Assembly: GCF_900142195.1 (NCBI RefSeq) | Contig: NZ_FRAB01000059.1 | Coordinates: forward strand, 1-35,162 | DNA from: Paraburkholderia terricola | GTDB taxonomy: Bacteria > Pseudomonadota > Gammaproteobacteria > Burkholderiales > Burkholderiaceae | Reading direction: 5' to 3' | Length of the DNA stretch: 35,162 nt | Shown: positions 7,049-15,847 of the stretch, one piece after another | How positions within the stretch are numbered: the stretch's first letter is position 1 | Layout of the letters: each line of letters starts with the position of its first letter | Notes under the pieces: generated by a model | The model's database searches: none | What the model saw: only the letters and a program-made list of their open reading frames with translations | What the model was told of the DNA's origin: nothing | Program-made: the position numbers and the translations under genes

Positions 7049-8296
7049 TCAGGTGGTACTGTGCCGCTCCGCGCCCTTCGCGCGCGCGATCGACCCACCG
7101 CTCCCCGTCACTGCCGCCGAATCGGATCCGCCGGCTGAGGGCGCGTTCAATTCCTGCAGTACGTCGAGTTTGCGGGCGCCCAGGCGACGCTTGAGCGCAC
7201 CTAGATCGACGCGCGCTAACCGTCGCCCGACGTCCGCGTCGGCACCGGAAACCAGCGCGGGCAACACCACTTCGACGTCGAGTCCCGTGCTCAGGTAGTG
7301 GATGTTGACCGCTGCGGCTTTCACGCCGGCCGCGGCCAAGGCGGCGTCCACCTCGGCAACCACCCGCTCCCTGGTAGGCAGATCGACTGGCGGACGCGCG
7401 AGCGCATCGTTCTCCGGATCGACGTGAATCAGAGCGTCGAGCACGCGATTGTCGGTCAGCACCCGCAAGCGCGCCGACTCGGCGATGTAATGGCCCTCCG
7501 AGACCGAAATCAGCGGATCGACCAGAATATGCGCGTCGACGAGCGCGAAGTCGCCCATCTTGCGAGTGCGCATTTCATGCACGTCGCGCACGCCCGGCGT
7601 GGAGAGCAGCAGCGCGCGCATGTCGGCGGTAGCCGACTGATCGAGCGCGCGGTCCGAGAGATCTTGCAGCGCGTCCCAACCGAACATCCAGCCCATGCGC
7701 GCCACCATGAAACCGACGATCGCCGCGGCGATCGGGTCGAGCAGGCGCACCCCGGCGAGACTGCCGACAATGCCGATCGCCACCACCAACGACGACGCCG
7801 CATCCGAGCGCGCATGCCAGGCGTTCGCGATCAACATGGCCGAGCGCACGCGCTGCGCTTCGCGCAGCATGTAGCGAAACAGGCTCTCTTTTGAAATCAG
7901 CACCAGCACGGCGACGACGAGCGCGCTCATATGGACGGCCGGGATGCTTTCCAGATCGGCGAGACGCGTGCCGGCACGCCACAACATGCCGACGCCCACC
8001 GCAATCAGCAATCCGCCCAGAAATAACGAAGCCACCGTTTCATAGCGGCTGTGTCCGTAATTGTGATCCGCGTCGGGCTTTGCGCCGCTGTGCCGATTGG
8101 CGATCAGGACGACAAAATCGGAAATCAGATCGGCGAGCGAATGGATGCCGTCCGCGACGAGTGCCTGGGAGTGAGCAAACACGCCAATGAAGATTTGCAG
8201 CGTCATCAACACCGCGTTGAGCGCAATACTCACAAGGGTGCTTTTGCGCGCAACGTGCTGTTTCTCTGCGGACTGAACTGCGGCGACGGAAGGCAT
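7049..8296 (-). CDS. Cation diffusion facilitator (CDF) metal efflux transporter
   Basis: The protein exports divalent cations (Zn, Fe, Mn or Co class undetermined) in exchange for protons across the inner membrane. About 415 aa: six membrane segments (about 20-210), then cytoplasmic domains. Metal-site motifs are HSLAD in TM2 (H52, D56) and HARSD in TM5 (H161, D165). A ZT-dimer domain follows at about 215-285. About 125 more residues follow, which look like a second dimer-like module ending in a low-complexity tail; typical CDF proteins are nearer 300 aa. ATG 8296 is chosen; TTG 8320 would add eight residues with a poorly placed AGGG. It is convergent with the Lrp gene and separated from the H-NS gene by a terminator. 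Confidence 0.93.
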   Translation of the reverse strand: MPSVAAVQSAEKQHVARKSTLVSIALNAVLMTLQIFIGVFAHSQALVADGIHSLADLISDFVVLIANRHSGAKPDADHNYGHSRYETVASLFLGGLLIAVGVGMLWRAGTRLADLESIPAVHMSALVVAVLVLISKESLFRYMLREAQRVRSAMLIANAWHARSDAASSLVVAIGIVGSLAGVRLLDPIAAAIVGFMVARMGWMFGWDALQDLSDRALDQSATADMRALLLSTPGVRDVHEMRTRKMGDFALVDAHILVDPLISVSEGHYIAESARLRVLTDNRVLDALIHVDPENDALARPPVDLPTRERVVAEVDAALAAAGVKAAAVNIHYLSTGLDVEVVLPALVSGADADVGRRLARVDLGALKRRLGARKLDVLQELNAPSAGGSDSAAVTGSGGSIARAKGAERHSTT

Positions 8297-8467
8297 CGGA
8301 GAAGCAGATGAAAAGTTCAATCCCTGTATTCTACCCGCTGCATCTCGAAAACGAGCGGAAAATGCCAGAAATATCCTTTCAAATCAGTTGCTTATCTAAA
8401 CGAAAAGCATTCGTGTTCGAACCATTTCGAGCGTATGCAAGAGACCGCGGCAGCACGCCGACGCAAT

Positions 8468-8501
8468 AAAAAAACCGCGCCCTGACTGGTACGCGGTTTT
8501 T
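8468..8501 (-). terminator. Terminator of the H-NS-like gene
   Basis: A 10-bp inverted repeat (AAAAACCGCG at 8470-8479 with 8492-8501) has a 12-nt loop. On the minus strand the stem continues into a run of seven T (complement of 8468-8474). It lies about 70 nt past the stop of the H-NS-like gene. Confidence 0.8.
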
Positions 8502-8568
8502 GTCGGACAGCAACGCATCATGTGCGCGGCTGATTGAACCTATTTGTACGACTATTGATGCGATGGGA

Positions 8569-8871
8569 TTATTTCTGAATCAGAAATTTATCGCGGTCCA
8601 GACCGGCGATCCAGCGCGGCGGCTTGCCACGGCCCGACCATGTGCTACCGCTATCCGGGTCGCGATATTTCGGTGCGACACCTGCACGCGGACGACCGGC
8701 TTTAGCGCCCTTGGCAGCACGGCCGCCACCGAGTTCCGCCAGCGTAATGCCGTAATCGGCCATTTTCTGCTTGATCTCATTCAACACTTCCGCGTATTCG
8801 CGCGACTTCGCTTCTTCGATCTGCTTTTCAAGCTTCTCGCGCTGTGCGAGTAGTTCCTTGTAGGAAGACAT
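8569..8871 (-). CDS. H-NS-like nucleoid-associated DNA-binding protein
   Basis: The 100-aa protein has the short Burkholderia H-NS layout: an N-terminal coiled coil for oligomerisation (about 1-45, rich in K, E and Q), a Gly/Ala/Lys linker, and a C-terminal AT-hook-like DNA-binding domain (about 65-100). The core YRDPDSGSTWSGRGKPPRWI is at about 69-88 and contains the GRGKP minor-groove loop. It silences AT-rich, often acquired DNA. An AAGGG Shine-Dalgarno lies about 6 nt before the ATG. The gene stands alone with its own terminator and a strikingly AT-rich upstream region, which suggests autoregulation. Confidence 0.95.
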   Translation of the reverse strand: MSSYKELLAQREKLEKQIEEAKSREYAEVLNEIKQKMADYGITLAELGGGRAAKGAKAGRPRAGVAPKYRDPDSGSTWSGRGKPPRWIAGLDRDKFLIQK

Positions 8872-9265
8872 AGATTCCCTTTGTGGTTCGGATAAATGAC
8901 TGCCAGTCTTAAGCCGGCTTGCCCTTGTAAGTGATCATGCCTCGGAATTTGACGGCGAGATTAACACAAAATAGAAAGACAACAAAAGCGGGCGGAGAAA
9001 ATTAATTCAATTTCGTTTCGAAAAATTTCGGATCAACGTGGGGTTGTGCACATGTTCCGAATAGATGGATTGAGATTTTTACAGAAGCATTCCAACCGGC
9101 ATCAGTAATTATTGGATTAATTATCAAAAAATGAAACTTAAGATGTCGATCGAGCATCAACATTTCATTTCATGACAGCTTAGCTGCAATCCCGTAACAT
9201 ATTGTCAGACTTGTTGCGCGGTGTTATTGCCGCATGCGTGTTTTCCCGGCATGGCAATGAATCAC
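8872..9265. other. AT-rich intergenic region upstream of the H-NS-like gene
   Basis: There is no ORF of interest. The stretch from about 8950 to 9200 is visibly AT-rich against a GC-rich background, with A- and T-tracts such as AAAATTAATTCAATTTCG and TTATTGGATTAATTATC. This is the kind of DNA H-NS proteins prefer. No -35/-10 pair stands out on the minus strand, although several TAAT-like segments are present. Confidence 0.5.
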
Positions 9266-9928
9266 CTAATTGGCGTGTCGCCGCATGCAATCTTCCACTG
9301 CCGCATGCAACGCTTCACGATCGAGTTTGGCGTCCTCGAAGGCAAAGCGGCTGCGTGCTCCGTTCAGTTTCAGATCGGCGCCATATCGGTCGACGCCGAG
9401 CAGTTGCCCACCGCCGACGCCCTCACGATAGTCGCTGAAGTGCGCGAGCAGCGCGCTTTCCTCGTCGAAACCGAGCGGCGGCAGCGGATCGAGTTCCGCG
9501 CCGTCGAGCCATCCCATCGCACCGAAGCCGCCGATATAGCGCAAACGCTCGATTTGCAGGGTCCAGAACGTGAAATCGCCGAGCGCGAGATAGCGTTGCG
9601 CATCCGGGTGATAGCGCAGATAGCGCTGCACGACCTCGGGAGCCGGGTCGATCGCTTCGAAGGTGCCCAGCAAGGTCACGCGCTGACCGTTCAGCACGTC
9701 GCCGTCGGGTGCGTCGACGACGAGGAAACCGGCGCGTGGGTCGGCGCGCAGATTGTGCGTGTGCTCGGCGAGCCGGCTGATGAGAATCGTCGGGCGATGC
9801 CGCGGGTCCGGCGCGAACGGCAGCACGGTGGGATAAGGAAAGCCCTCCGGCTCGCGAGCGTGAGTAGCCAGCGTGCCGACGGCAGTCGTGTGCAGCAGAT
9901 GCAGCGGAGCATGAGCGGGAATGTTCAA
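9266..9928 (-). CDS. HugZ/pyridoxamine-phosphate-oxidase-like split-barrel protein
   Basis: The 220-aa protein has an N-terminal FMN-binding split barrel (about 5-150): VGTLATHAREPEGFPY, ILISRLAEHTHNLRADPRAGFLV and LQIERLRYIGGFGAMGWLD. A C-terminal DUF2470/HugZ-like region follows (about 155-215), with the segment VDRYGADLKL. HugZ-type proteins bind or degrade heme; others in this fold bind flavin. Which applies here is not decidable from the sequence, and no iron-uptake genes lie next to it. It is divergent from the MFS gene at 10096. Confidence 0.85.
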   Translation of the reverse strand: MNIPAHAPLHLLHTTAVGTLATHAREPEGFPYPTVLPFAPDPRHRPTILISRLAEHTHNLRADPRAGFLVVDAPDGDVLNGQRVTLLGTFEAIDPAPEVVQRYLRYHPDAQRYLALGDFTFWTLQIERLRYIGGFGAMGWLDGAELDPLPPLGFDEESALLAHFSDYREGVGGGQLLGVDRYGADLKLNGARSRFAFEDAKLDREALHAAVEDCMRRHAN

Positions 9929-10061
9929 GTACGCGTTCCTCGATGGATAGCGGACGCCCCTAATGCGCCCGTCACGTATGGCTCAAATAATCGTAGGCGT
10001 TCAAGTACCGGCTTCCAAGTCTCCTGAAAGCGCCTCGCAAGCATAAGCCCGGCCGCTTCGC

Positions 10062-10067
10062 TAGAAT
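10062..10067 (+). promoter_or_regulatory. Possible -10 element of the MFS transporter gene
   Basis: TAGAAT in the context CTAGAATCGG lies 28 nt before the GTG at 10096. No clear -35 is seen. Confidence 0.35.
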
Positions 10068-10095
10068 CGGAAATTCACCGCAACGCGCTTTCCGC

Positions 10096-11331
10096 GTGTC
10101 ATCCGTCCACGGGATCTCAGTGTCCGACCGCTCTTCCGACTTCGCCGCCCTTCCTGCCGCTCACCGCGAACTGTCCGACACAGCCAGGCAGCGGGCCCGC
10201 CTCGCCACGATGGCCGTGTTCTTCATCGCGGGGATGATGTACGCGTCGTGGGGCGTGCATGTGCCGACGGTGCGCGACCGCTTTCATCTGAATGCGGCGA
10301 TGCTCTCGTTTGCGCTGCTGGCGGTGGCGGGCGGCTCGATCGGCGCCATGGCGGCCAATGCGTCGTGGATCGCGCGAGTCGGCACGCGCCGCGCCTGCCT
10401 CGCCGGCGGCCTCGTGATGGCGGCGTGCGCGGCGCTGATTCTGATCGTGCCGGCTTACTGGCTGCTGCTGATCGTGCTGGCGATTTTCGGCGCGGGCATG
10501 GCCACGCTCGACGTCGCGATGAACGCCGAAGCCAGCGCCGTCGAAAAGGCGCTCGGCAAGCCGATCATGTCATCGCTGCACGGCATGTTCAGCGTCGGCG
10601 GGATGTTCGGCGCGGCGGCTGGCGGCGCGTTGCTGTCGCGCGGCATGGCGCCGGCGCTGCATCTCGCGCTGGCCGCGGCGGTCAGCGCGCTGGTTCTGAT
10701 CGCCGCCTGCCCCGCGGTGCTGCCGCACGTGCCGCATGCCGAGCATCCCGACGCCGCCACGCCGCGCGCCAACCGCTGGCGCTCGCCGGCCTTGTGGGCG
10801 CTGGGCGTGATGGCCCTGGTCGCGCTGATCGCGGAAGGCGCGATGTACGACTGGGCCACTGTCTATATGCGCGACGTCGTGCTGAGCACGCCCGCGCTCG
10901 CGAGTGCCGCGTATGCGGCGTTCTCGGGCGGCATGGCGGCGGCGCGCTTCGCCGGCGACGCGGTGCGCGCCCGCTTCGGCGCGCCACAACTGGTGATGGC
11001 GAGCGCGACGCTCGCCGGCGCCGGAATGGTCGGCGCATTGCTGCTGCCCAACCCGGTGGCGGCGCTCGTCGGCTTCACGCTGATGGGGCTCGGCCTCGCG
11101 AACATGATGCCCGTGCTGTTCGCGGCGGCGGCGAGCGTCAAGGGCATTCACGCTGCGGAAGGACTCGCGCACGTCGCCGGACTCGCTTACTTCGGGCTGC
11201 TGCTTGGGCCGGTGATCATCGGCGCCGTGACGCAGGCGACCAGTTTGCCGATCGGCTTGTCCGTGGTGGCCGTGTGTTGCGCATTGATCGCGATTGCCGG
11301 GCCGAAGGTGCTGCGTCGTTTGAAGATCTGA
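10096..11331 (+). CDS. Major facilitator superfamily transporter
   Basis: The product is a roughly 411-aa inner-membrane transporter with about 12 hydrophobic helices in two halves around a central cytoplasmic loop (about 215-235). The loop after TM2 has only a weak version of the MFS signature (WIARVGTRRA). The pattern DVAMNAEASAVEKALGKPIMSSLHG in TM4-5 resembles the fucose/BtsT-like YbjJ subgroup of MFS proteins. Substrate is unknown. It starts at a GTG; both GTG 10096 and GTG 10120 are possible, since all residues before about 35 are a hydrophilic tail. There is no operon partner; the Liv-type gene downstream is convergent. Confidence 0.9.
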   Translation: MSSVHGISVSDRSSDFAALPAAHRELSDTARQRARLATMAVFFIAGMMYASWGVHVPTVRDRFHLNAAMLSFALLAVAGGSIGAMAANASWIARVGTRRACLAGGLVMAACAALILIVPAYWLLLIVLAIFGAGMATLDVAMNAEASAVEKALGKPIMSSLHGMFSVGGMFGAAAGGALLSRGMAPALHLALAAAVSALVLIAACPAVLPHVPHAEHPDAATPRANRWRSPALWALGVMALVALIAEGAMYDWATVYMRDVVLSTPALASAAYAAFSGGMAAARFAGDAVRARFGAPQLVMASATLAGAGMVGALLLPNPVAALVGFTLMGLGLANMMPVLFAAAASVKGIHAAEGLAHVAGLAYFGLLLGPVIIGAVTQATSLPIGLSVVAVCCALIAIAGPKVLRRLKI

Positions 11332-11435
11332 CACGAGCGCGGGCCGCGCACGACACCCAGCCTATCCATCCACGCGCGGGCAAACGATTGCGCCAGCGCG
11401 GCGCCTTGAATCGGCATATCGACCACGCATAAAAG

Positions 11436-11471
11436 AAAAGGCACGCGAGCCCTACGGCGCGCGTGCCTTTT
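11436..11471 (-). terminator. Terminator of the Liv-type binding protein gene
   Basis: A 12-bp inverted repeat (AAAAGGCACGCG at 11436-11447 with 11460-11471) has a 12-nt loop. Its A- and T-rich outer arms fit termination on the minus strand, and possibly also for the convergent MFS gene. Confidence 0.8.
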
Positions 11472-11479
11472 AACCGCTC

Positions 11480-11510
11480 GACCGAAGACAGACAAACGCT
11501 GTCTTCGGTC
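11480..11510. repeat. Second inverted repeat just past the binding-protein gene
   Basis: A perfect 12-bp inverted repeat (GACCGAAGACAG at 11480-11491 with 11499-11510) has a 7-nt loop and lies 8 nt before the gene's stop codon in plus coordinates. It has no T-tract, so it may be a 3' mRNA stabiliser upstream of the true terminator. Confidence 0.6.
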
Positions 11511-11518
11511 ATGCAGTC

Positions 11519-12664
11519 TTACATCTTCACCACGTCGAGCAGCGTCTTCTTGCCCGACTTGTAGTTGTACAGCGAGATCACGCCATGCTGAAGATCGCCC
11601 TTCGCGTCGAAGGTGGTTTCGCCGATCACACCCTTGTAGTCGGTGCTCGGCATCGCTGCCAGGATCTTCGCCGGATCGGTCGAGCTCGCACGCTTCATGG
11701 CGTCGACGACGATGTACACCGCGTCATACGTGAACGGCGCGTAGATCTGGATCGGCTGACCGAAACGCTTCTGATACTTGGCGAGGAACGCCGGGCCGCC
11801 GGCCATCTTTTCGAGCGCCATACCGGCTTCCGAGCAAACGATGTTGTCGGTTGCGTCGCCTGCCAGGTCGGCCAGCTTGTCGGTACACACGCCGTCGCCT
11901 GCCAGCACCTTGGCGCGCAGGCCGAGCTGCTTGGCTTGCTTGGCGAAGGGGCCGCCGGTGGCGTCCATGCCGCCGTACATGATCGCGTCCGGGTTTTCGC
12001 CCTTGATCTTCGTCAGAATCGCGCGGAAGTCGACAGCCTTGTCGTTCGTCGCGTCATGCGACATCACTTTCAGGCCCAGCGACTTGGCGGTCTTCTCGAA
12101 TTCGTTTGCGAGACCCTGGCCGTAAGCGGTCGAGTCGTCGACGATCGCGACGCTCTTCACTTTCAGACCCTTGGCGGCGTAGTTAGCCAGCGCCGGACCT
12201 TGTTGCGCGTCGGTTGCCACGACGCGGTACGTCGTCTTGAAACCTTGTTGCGTGTAGGCCGGGTTGGTTGCCGACGGCGAGATCTGCACGATGCCCGCAT
12301 CGCTATAGATCTTCGAAGCCGGGATCGACGTACCCGAGTTCAGGTGGCCGACCACTGCGACGACCTTGTCGTCGACCAGTTTCTGCGCGACTTGCGTAGC
12401 CGTGCGCGGGTCGGCTGCATCGTCTTGCGGATCGAGTTGCAGCGTGACCTTCTGGCCGCCGATCGTCAGGCCCTTGGCGTTGATTTCTTCAACTGCCAGG
12501 CGCGCGCCGTTTTCGTTGTCTTTCCCCAGGTGAGCGATACCGCCAGTGAGCGGCGCAACGTGACCGATCTTCACGACCGTGTCGGCTGCAGCCGTTGTTG
12601 CCAACGTTGCGAACAGCATCGCCGCAGCGCTGATGGGCAACAGCTTTTGAATCTTGATGTTCAT
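11519..12664 (-). CDS. Branched-chain amino-acid-type ABC transporter substrate-binding protein (LivJ/LivK family)
   Basis: The 381-aa periplasmic binding protein has a Sec signal of about 27 residues (ending TTAAA) and a two-lobed Leu/Ile/Val-binding fold. Motifs are VKIGHVAPLTGG near the mature N-terminus, AVEEINAKG, VVGHLNSGTSIPASKIY, ISPSATNPAYT and FAPFTYDAVYI-like regions near the C-terminus. A GGAGA element lies 6 nt before the ATG at 12664, so I reject the longer frame to 12694. No liv permease or ATPase gene is adjacent, so this is an orphan binding protein. It may use a distant Liv transporter for leucine-type or other amino acids. Confidence 0.93.
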   Translation of the reverse strand: MNIKIQKLLPISAAAMLFATLATTAAADTVVKIGHVAPLTGGIAHLGKDNENGARLAVEEINAKGLTIGGQKVTLQLDPQDDAADPRTATQVAQKLVDDKVVAVVGHLNSGTSIPASKIYSDAGIVQISPSATNPAYTQQGFKTTYRVVATDAQQGPALANYAAKGLKVKSVAIVDDSTAYGQGLANEFEKTAKSLGLKVMSHDATNDKAVDFRAILTKIKGENPDAIMYGGMDATGGPFAKQAKQLGLRAKVLAGDGVCTDKLADLAGDATDNIVCSEAGMALEKMAGGPAFLAKYQKRFGQPIQIYAPFTYDAVYIVVDAMKRASSTDPAKILAAMPSTDYKGVIGETTFDAKGDLQHGVISLYNYKSGKKTLLDVVKM

Positions 12665-13347
12665 GTAAGTCTCCAGTTTCGGTCCCAAAAACAACGTAAT
12701 CGCCTGTGCCCCCGCTTCACCAACACGTGTCGCTCAATCCCGTGGACGACCACGCCGGTTGCATCGTTCATGCACTTGGCAAGCACGTTTGCCGGACTGT
12801 TTGTGGCAGGCGGCAAGCCGTACTTGCGCGCAAGTGTAGGCCATCAAATTAATTTGTGGGGCTTTTTTGAGGAAGTGGGATCAACACTAATAGCGTTTAT
12901 CCAACAGCGACCGATTCCGACTGGACGCATCGACTGGAAAGCACCAACCCATGCGGGTTTCCGCTATGTGAGGCTTTCGTCTAACCGCGCGGCTCAACGC
13001 TTTTAGCGTGTTAAACCGTTAATGCTTCGGTCATGTTTTTTGCCTAAAAAACAGGCTTTATACGGGCGCGCGCGAGACGCGTGCGAACGCGCTCGAACCA
13101 CACCGAAGCAAACGCGCCAGCGCGACGATTCGCGCCGCCCGCCGAAAGATGAATCATCGAGCATGCTCATTCGCCGCACGCGGTTCTCACCGCGCGCCGC
13201 GCTTCGTCGAGTGCGGCTTCGCGGCGCAGGGGGCGTCCTGCAAGGCGTTTCTTTTGGTGGCAAACTGACCGCCCGCTTCAGGCATTCAAGCCTTGGCTTC
13301 ATTCAGACCGACCTCGCGCAGCGGCGCATGGGTATATGGAGAGCAGC
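12665..13347. other. 683-bp divergent regulatory region
   Basis: This gap lies between the divergent binding-protein and dienelactone hydrolase genes. Clear elements are a 14-bp palindrome at 12822-12835, a 12-bp palindrome at 12845-12856, and an 8-bp A/T hairpin (TGTTTTTT at 13034-13041 with 13046-13053, loop GCCT). ORFs crossing the gap have no recognisable family and biased, Arg-rich composition, so I leave them out. Confidence 0.5.
12822..12856. promoter_or_regulatory. Paired palindromes, probable operator region
   Basis: ACTTGCGCGCAAGT (12822-12835) and CAAATTAATTTG (12845-12856) are both perfect palindromes, 9 bp apart. They lie about 160-190 bp upstream of the Liv-type gene. Perfect dyads of this size are typical of dimeric regulators. 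Which regulator binds is unknown. Confidence 0.45.
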
Positions 13348-14046
13348 ATGAGCACGACTTCCCGATGGATCGACATCCCCGCCGGCAACGACAGCTTCGG
13401 CGGCTACCTCGCGTTGCCCAAGGGCGGCAAGGGACCGGCCGTCATCATCATCCAGGAAATCTTCGGCGTGAACAGCCATATCCGCTCGGTCGCGGATCAG
13501 TATGCGCAAGACGGCTACGTCGCGCTCGCGCCGGACGTGTTCTGGCGCGTGCAGCCGCGCGTCGAGTTGACGTATGACGGCGCGGATCGCGCGAAGGGCA
13601 TCGAACTGCTGCAAAAGACCAACGTCGATCAGGCCGTCGCCGATATCGGCGCGACCGCCGCGGCGCTGCGCGCCATGCCGGAAGTGACCGGCAAGATTGC
13701 GGCAATCGGCTACTGCTTCGGCGGACGGCTCGCTTACCTGGCGGCGGCGCAGGGCACGCTCGATGGCGCGGTCGCCTATTACGGCGGCGGCATCCAGAAT
13801 CAGCTCGAGCAAGCGGCGAAGATCAAGGTGCCGATGCAATTCCACTACGCCGAACTCGATGCGAATATTCCGGTGTCGGCGGTCGGCCAGGTTCAGGAGC
13901 GCTTCGCCGGCCGCACCGATGCCGAGTTTCACATCTATCCGAACGCCGATCACGGCTTCAACTGCTCGGACCGTGCGTCGTATAACCAGCGCGCCGCCGC
14001 GCTCGCGCATGGCCGCACGCTGACCTTCCTCGGTGAGCGGCTGTAA
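13348..14046 (+). CDS. Dienelactone hydrolase (carboxymethylenebutenolidase) family protein
   Basis: The 232-aa alpha/beta hydrolase is cytosolic, with no signal peptide. The catalytic triad falls at the family's classical positions: C123 in GYCFGG, D171 in AELDANIP and H202 in ADHGF; E37 in IIQEIFG matches the conserved active-site Glu. The enzyme class opens the lactone of dienelactones in chlorocatechol breakdown. No other catechol-pathway gene is nearby, so the physiological substrate is uncertain. A GGAG element lies 8 nt before the ATG at 13348; the frame extends back only to 13336 with four more residues. Confidence 0.93.
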   Translation: MSTTSRWIDIPAGNDSFGGYLALPKGGKGPAVIIIQEIFGVNSHIRSVADQYAQDGYVALAPDVFWRVQPRVELTYDGADRAKGIELLQKTNVDQAVADIGATAAALRAMPEVTGKIAAIGYCFGGRLAYLAAAQGTLDGAVAYYGGGIQNQLEQAAKIKVPMQFHYAELDANIPVSAVGQVQERFAGRTDAEFHIYPNADHGFNCSDRASYNQRAAALAHGRTLTFLGERL

Positions 14047-14293
14047 TTCGCCGGCTATAACTCGCGAGACTCGCGGCTGTGACCCGTGGCCCGTGACCGT
14101 CACGCGCGCTTTTGATCCGCGCGCGCAGTTCACCCCCGCAACTCAGGTACTCTCCCCACAGACGGCGCGCGTTCGGCGCGCCGTCCTCCTCGATGCATGG
14201 CGATGAACCCCGCCCAGCGAATCTCCGGCAGAGCGGTTCGTCGCGCGCATAGGCAACCGGCAGATCCAACACTCGATTCGCGAGGGCTCATCC

Positions 14294-15814
14294 GTGGTGC
14301 AATCCGACTATCTCGCCCATGACGCCATCGGCCTCGCCGAACTCGTGCGAACCCGCGAAGCCAGCGCGCGCGAATTGCTGGACATCGCGATCTCGCGCAC
14401 CGAGGCCGTCAATCCCGCGATCAATGCGATCGTGCTGAAGGACTACGACGCGGCGCGCGAACGCGCGTCGCGCGACGACGCGAAGCGGGCAAACGGCGCG
14501 AACCATGCCGACAGCGACCGCGCGCAAGGAGCGCTCGCAGGCGTGCCCTTTCTGATCAAGGATCTGGGCGCGCCGGTCGCCGGGCTGCGCATGTCGATGG
14601 GCAGCCGCCACTATCGGCACTTCATTCCCACCGAGGACGCGCCGGTGGTCGCACTCGCGAAAGCGGCCGGCCTCAATATCTTCGCGAAGACCAGCACGTC
14701 CGAGCTCGGCCAGATGCCTTATACGGAACCCGAACTGTTCGGCGCGTGCCGCAATCCGTGGAATCTCGACCATACGCCCGGCGGTTCGAGCGGCGGCGCG
14801 GCAGCGGCGGTCGCGGCGGGCATCGTGCCGCTCGCGCATGCGTCGGACGGCGGCGGCTCGATCCGCATTCCCGCGTCATGCTGCGGACTGTTCGGTCTCA
14901 AACCCTCTCGCGGGCGCGTGCCGCGCGTCACGCCGAGCGCCGCCGGCGAACTCGGCGTCGATCATGCGGTATCGCGCAGCGTGCGCGACAGCGCGTTGCT
15001 GCTCGATCTGCTGGCGGGCAATGCGGACCGACCGTCCGGTGCGCCAGGCACGTTCCTCGGTGCGAGCCGCGAACCCTGCAAGCCGTTGAACATCGCCTAC
15101 GTCACCGAACCGATGCTCGCGCCTTCGCTCTCCGCCGACGCGCGCGCCGCGCTCGAGGACGCCGCGCAACTCGCGCGCTCGCTCGGTCACAACATCGAGC
15201 CCGTCTCGCTCGGCATTGATTTCGCGGCTGTGCGCCATGCGTTTCTGACGCTCTGGTCGGTGACCGCCGAAGAACTCGTGCTGAACGCCGACCGCATCAC
15301 CGGTCGCAAGCCGCTGCGCGAGGAATTCGAAATCTCGACGTGGGCGATGGCGCACGTCGGCCGCAAACTCGGCGAACGCGGCTTGCCCGCCGCGCTCGAG
15401 GAACAACGCCGCATCACCGAACGCCTCACCGATCTGCTGCACCGCTACGACGTGATTCTGTGCGCGACGCTCGCGGCGGCGCCGATCAAGATCGGCGAGA
15501 TGCAGCCCACCTCCGCGGAACGCATGCAGATGCGCGCCGTCACCGCGATGCCGCTCGAACCGCTAATGAAAAAGCTGCTGATGGAAGCGTCGAACAAGGC
15601 ATTCGCGTGGGCGGGATGCACCGAGCTGTTCAATCTGAGCGGGCAGCCGGCGATGTCGGTGCCGCTTTACTGGAACGCGCGTGGCCTGCCGGTCGGTGTG
15701 CAATTCGCCGCGCGTGACGGCGGCGAGGCAACGCTGTTTCGGCTGGCCGCGCAACTCGAAGCGGCGCGGCCGTGGTTCGACAAGCGGCCGCCGCTGATGC
15801 CGGCGCGCAGCTAG
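14294..15814 (+). CDS. Amidase signature family enzyme
   Basis: The roughly 506-aa hydrolase has the complete amidase-signature catalytic set: K89 in PFLIKDL, the cis-Ser in GGSSGGAAAAVAAG (S166), and the nucleophile S189 in DGGGSIRIPAS. It hydrolyses carboxylic amides. It is not GatA by context, because gatB and gatC are absent, and substrate is unknown. The start is one of two consecutive GTG codons (14294 or 14297). It stands 247 bp after the dienelactone hydrolase gene and ends 33 bp from the convergent MHS transporter gene. Confidence 0.93.
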   Translation: MVQSDYLAHDAIGLAELVRTREASARELLDIAISRTEAVNPAINAIVLKDYDAARERASRDDAKRANGANHADSDRAQGALAGVPFLIKDLGAPVAGLRMSMGSRHYRHFIPTEDAPVVALAKAAGLNIFAKTSTSELGQMPYTEPELFGACRNPWNLDHTPGGSSGGAAAAVAAGIVPLAHASDGGGSIRIPASCCGLFGLKPSRGRVPRVTPSAAGELGVDHAVSRSVRDSALLLDLLAGNADRPSGAPGTFLGASREPCKPLNIAYVTEPMLAPSLSADARAALEDAAQLARSLGHNIEPVSLGIDFAAVRHAFLTLWSVTAEELVLNADRITGRKPLREEFEISTWAMAHVGRKLGERGLPAALEEQRRITERLTDLLHRYDVILCATLAAAPIKIGEMQPTSAERMQMRAVTAMPLEPLMKKLLMEASNKAFAWAGCTELFNLSGQPAMSVPLYWNARGLPVGVQFAARDGGEATLFRLAAQLEAARPWFDKRPPLMPARS

Positions 15815-15847
15815 ATGGAGTAACGCCCGCTCATCGTCTCGACGACG

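Noticed and set aside
11585..13006. 473-codon plus-strand ORF opposite the Liv-type gene
   Set aside because: It is a shadow of the binding-protein gene with Arg/Val-biased composition and no family motif.
13003..13302. 99-codon minus-strand ORF in the gap before the dienelactone hydrolase gene
   Set aside because: It has Arg/Ser-rich composition, no motif and no ribosome-binding site, and overlaps an A/T hairpin.
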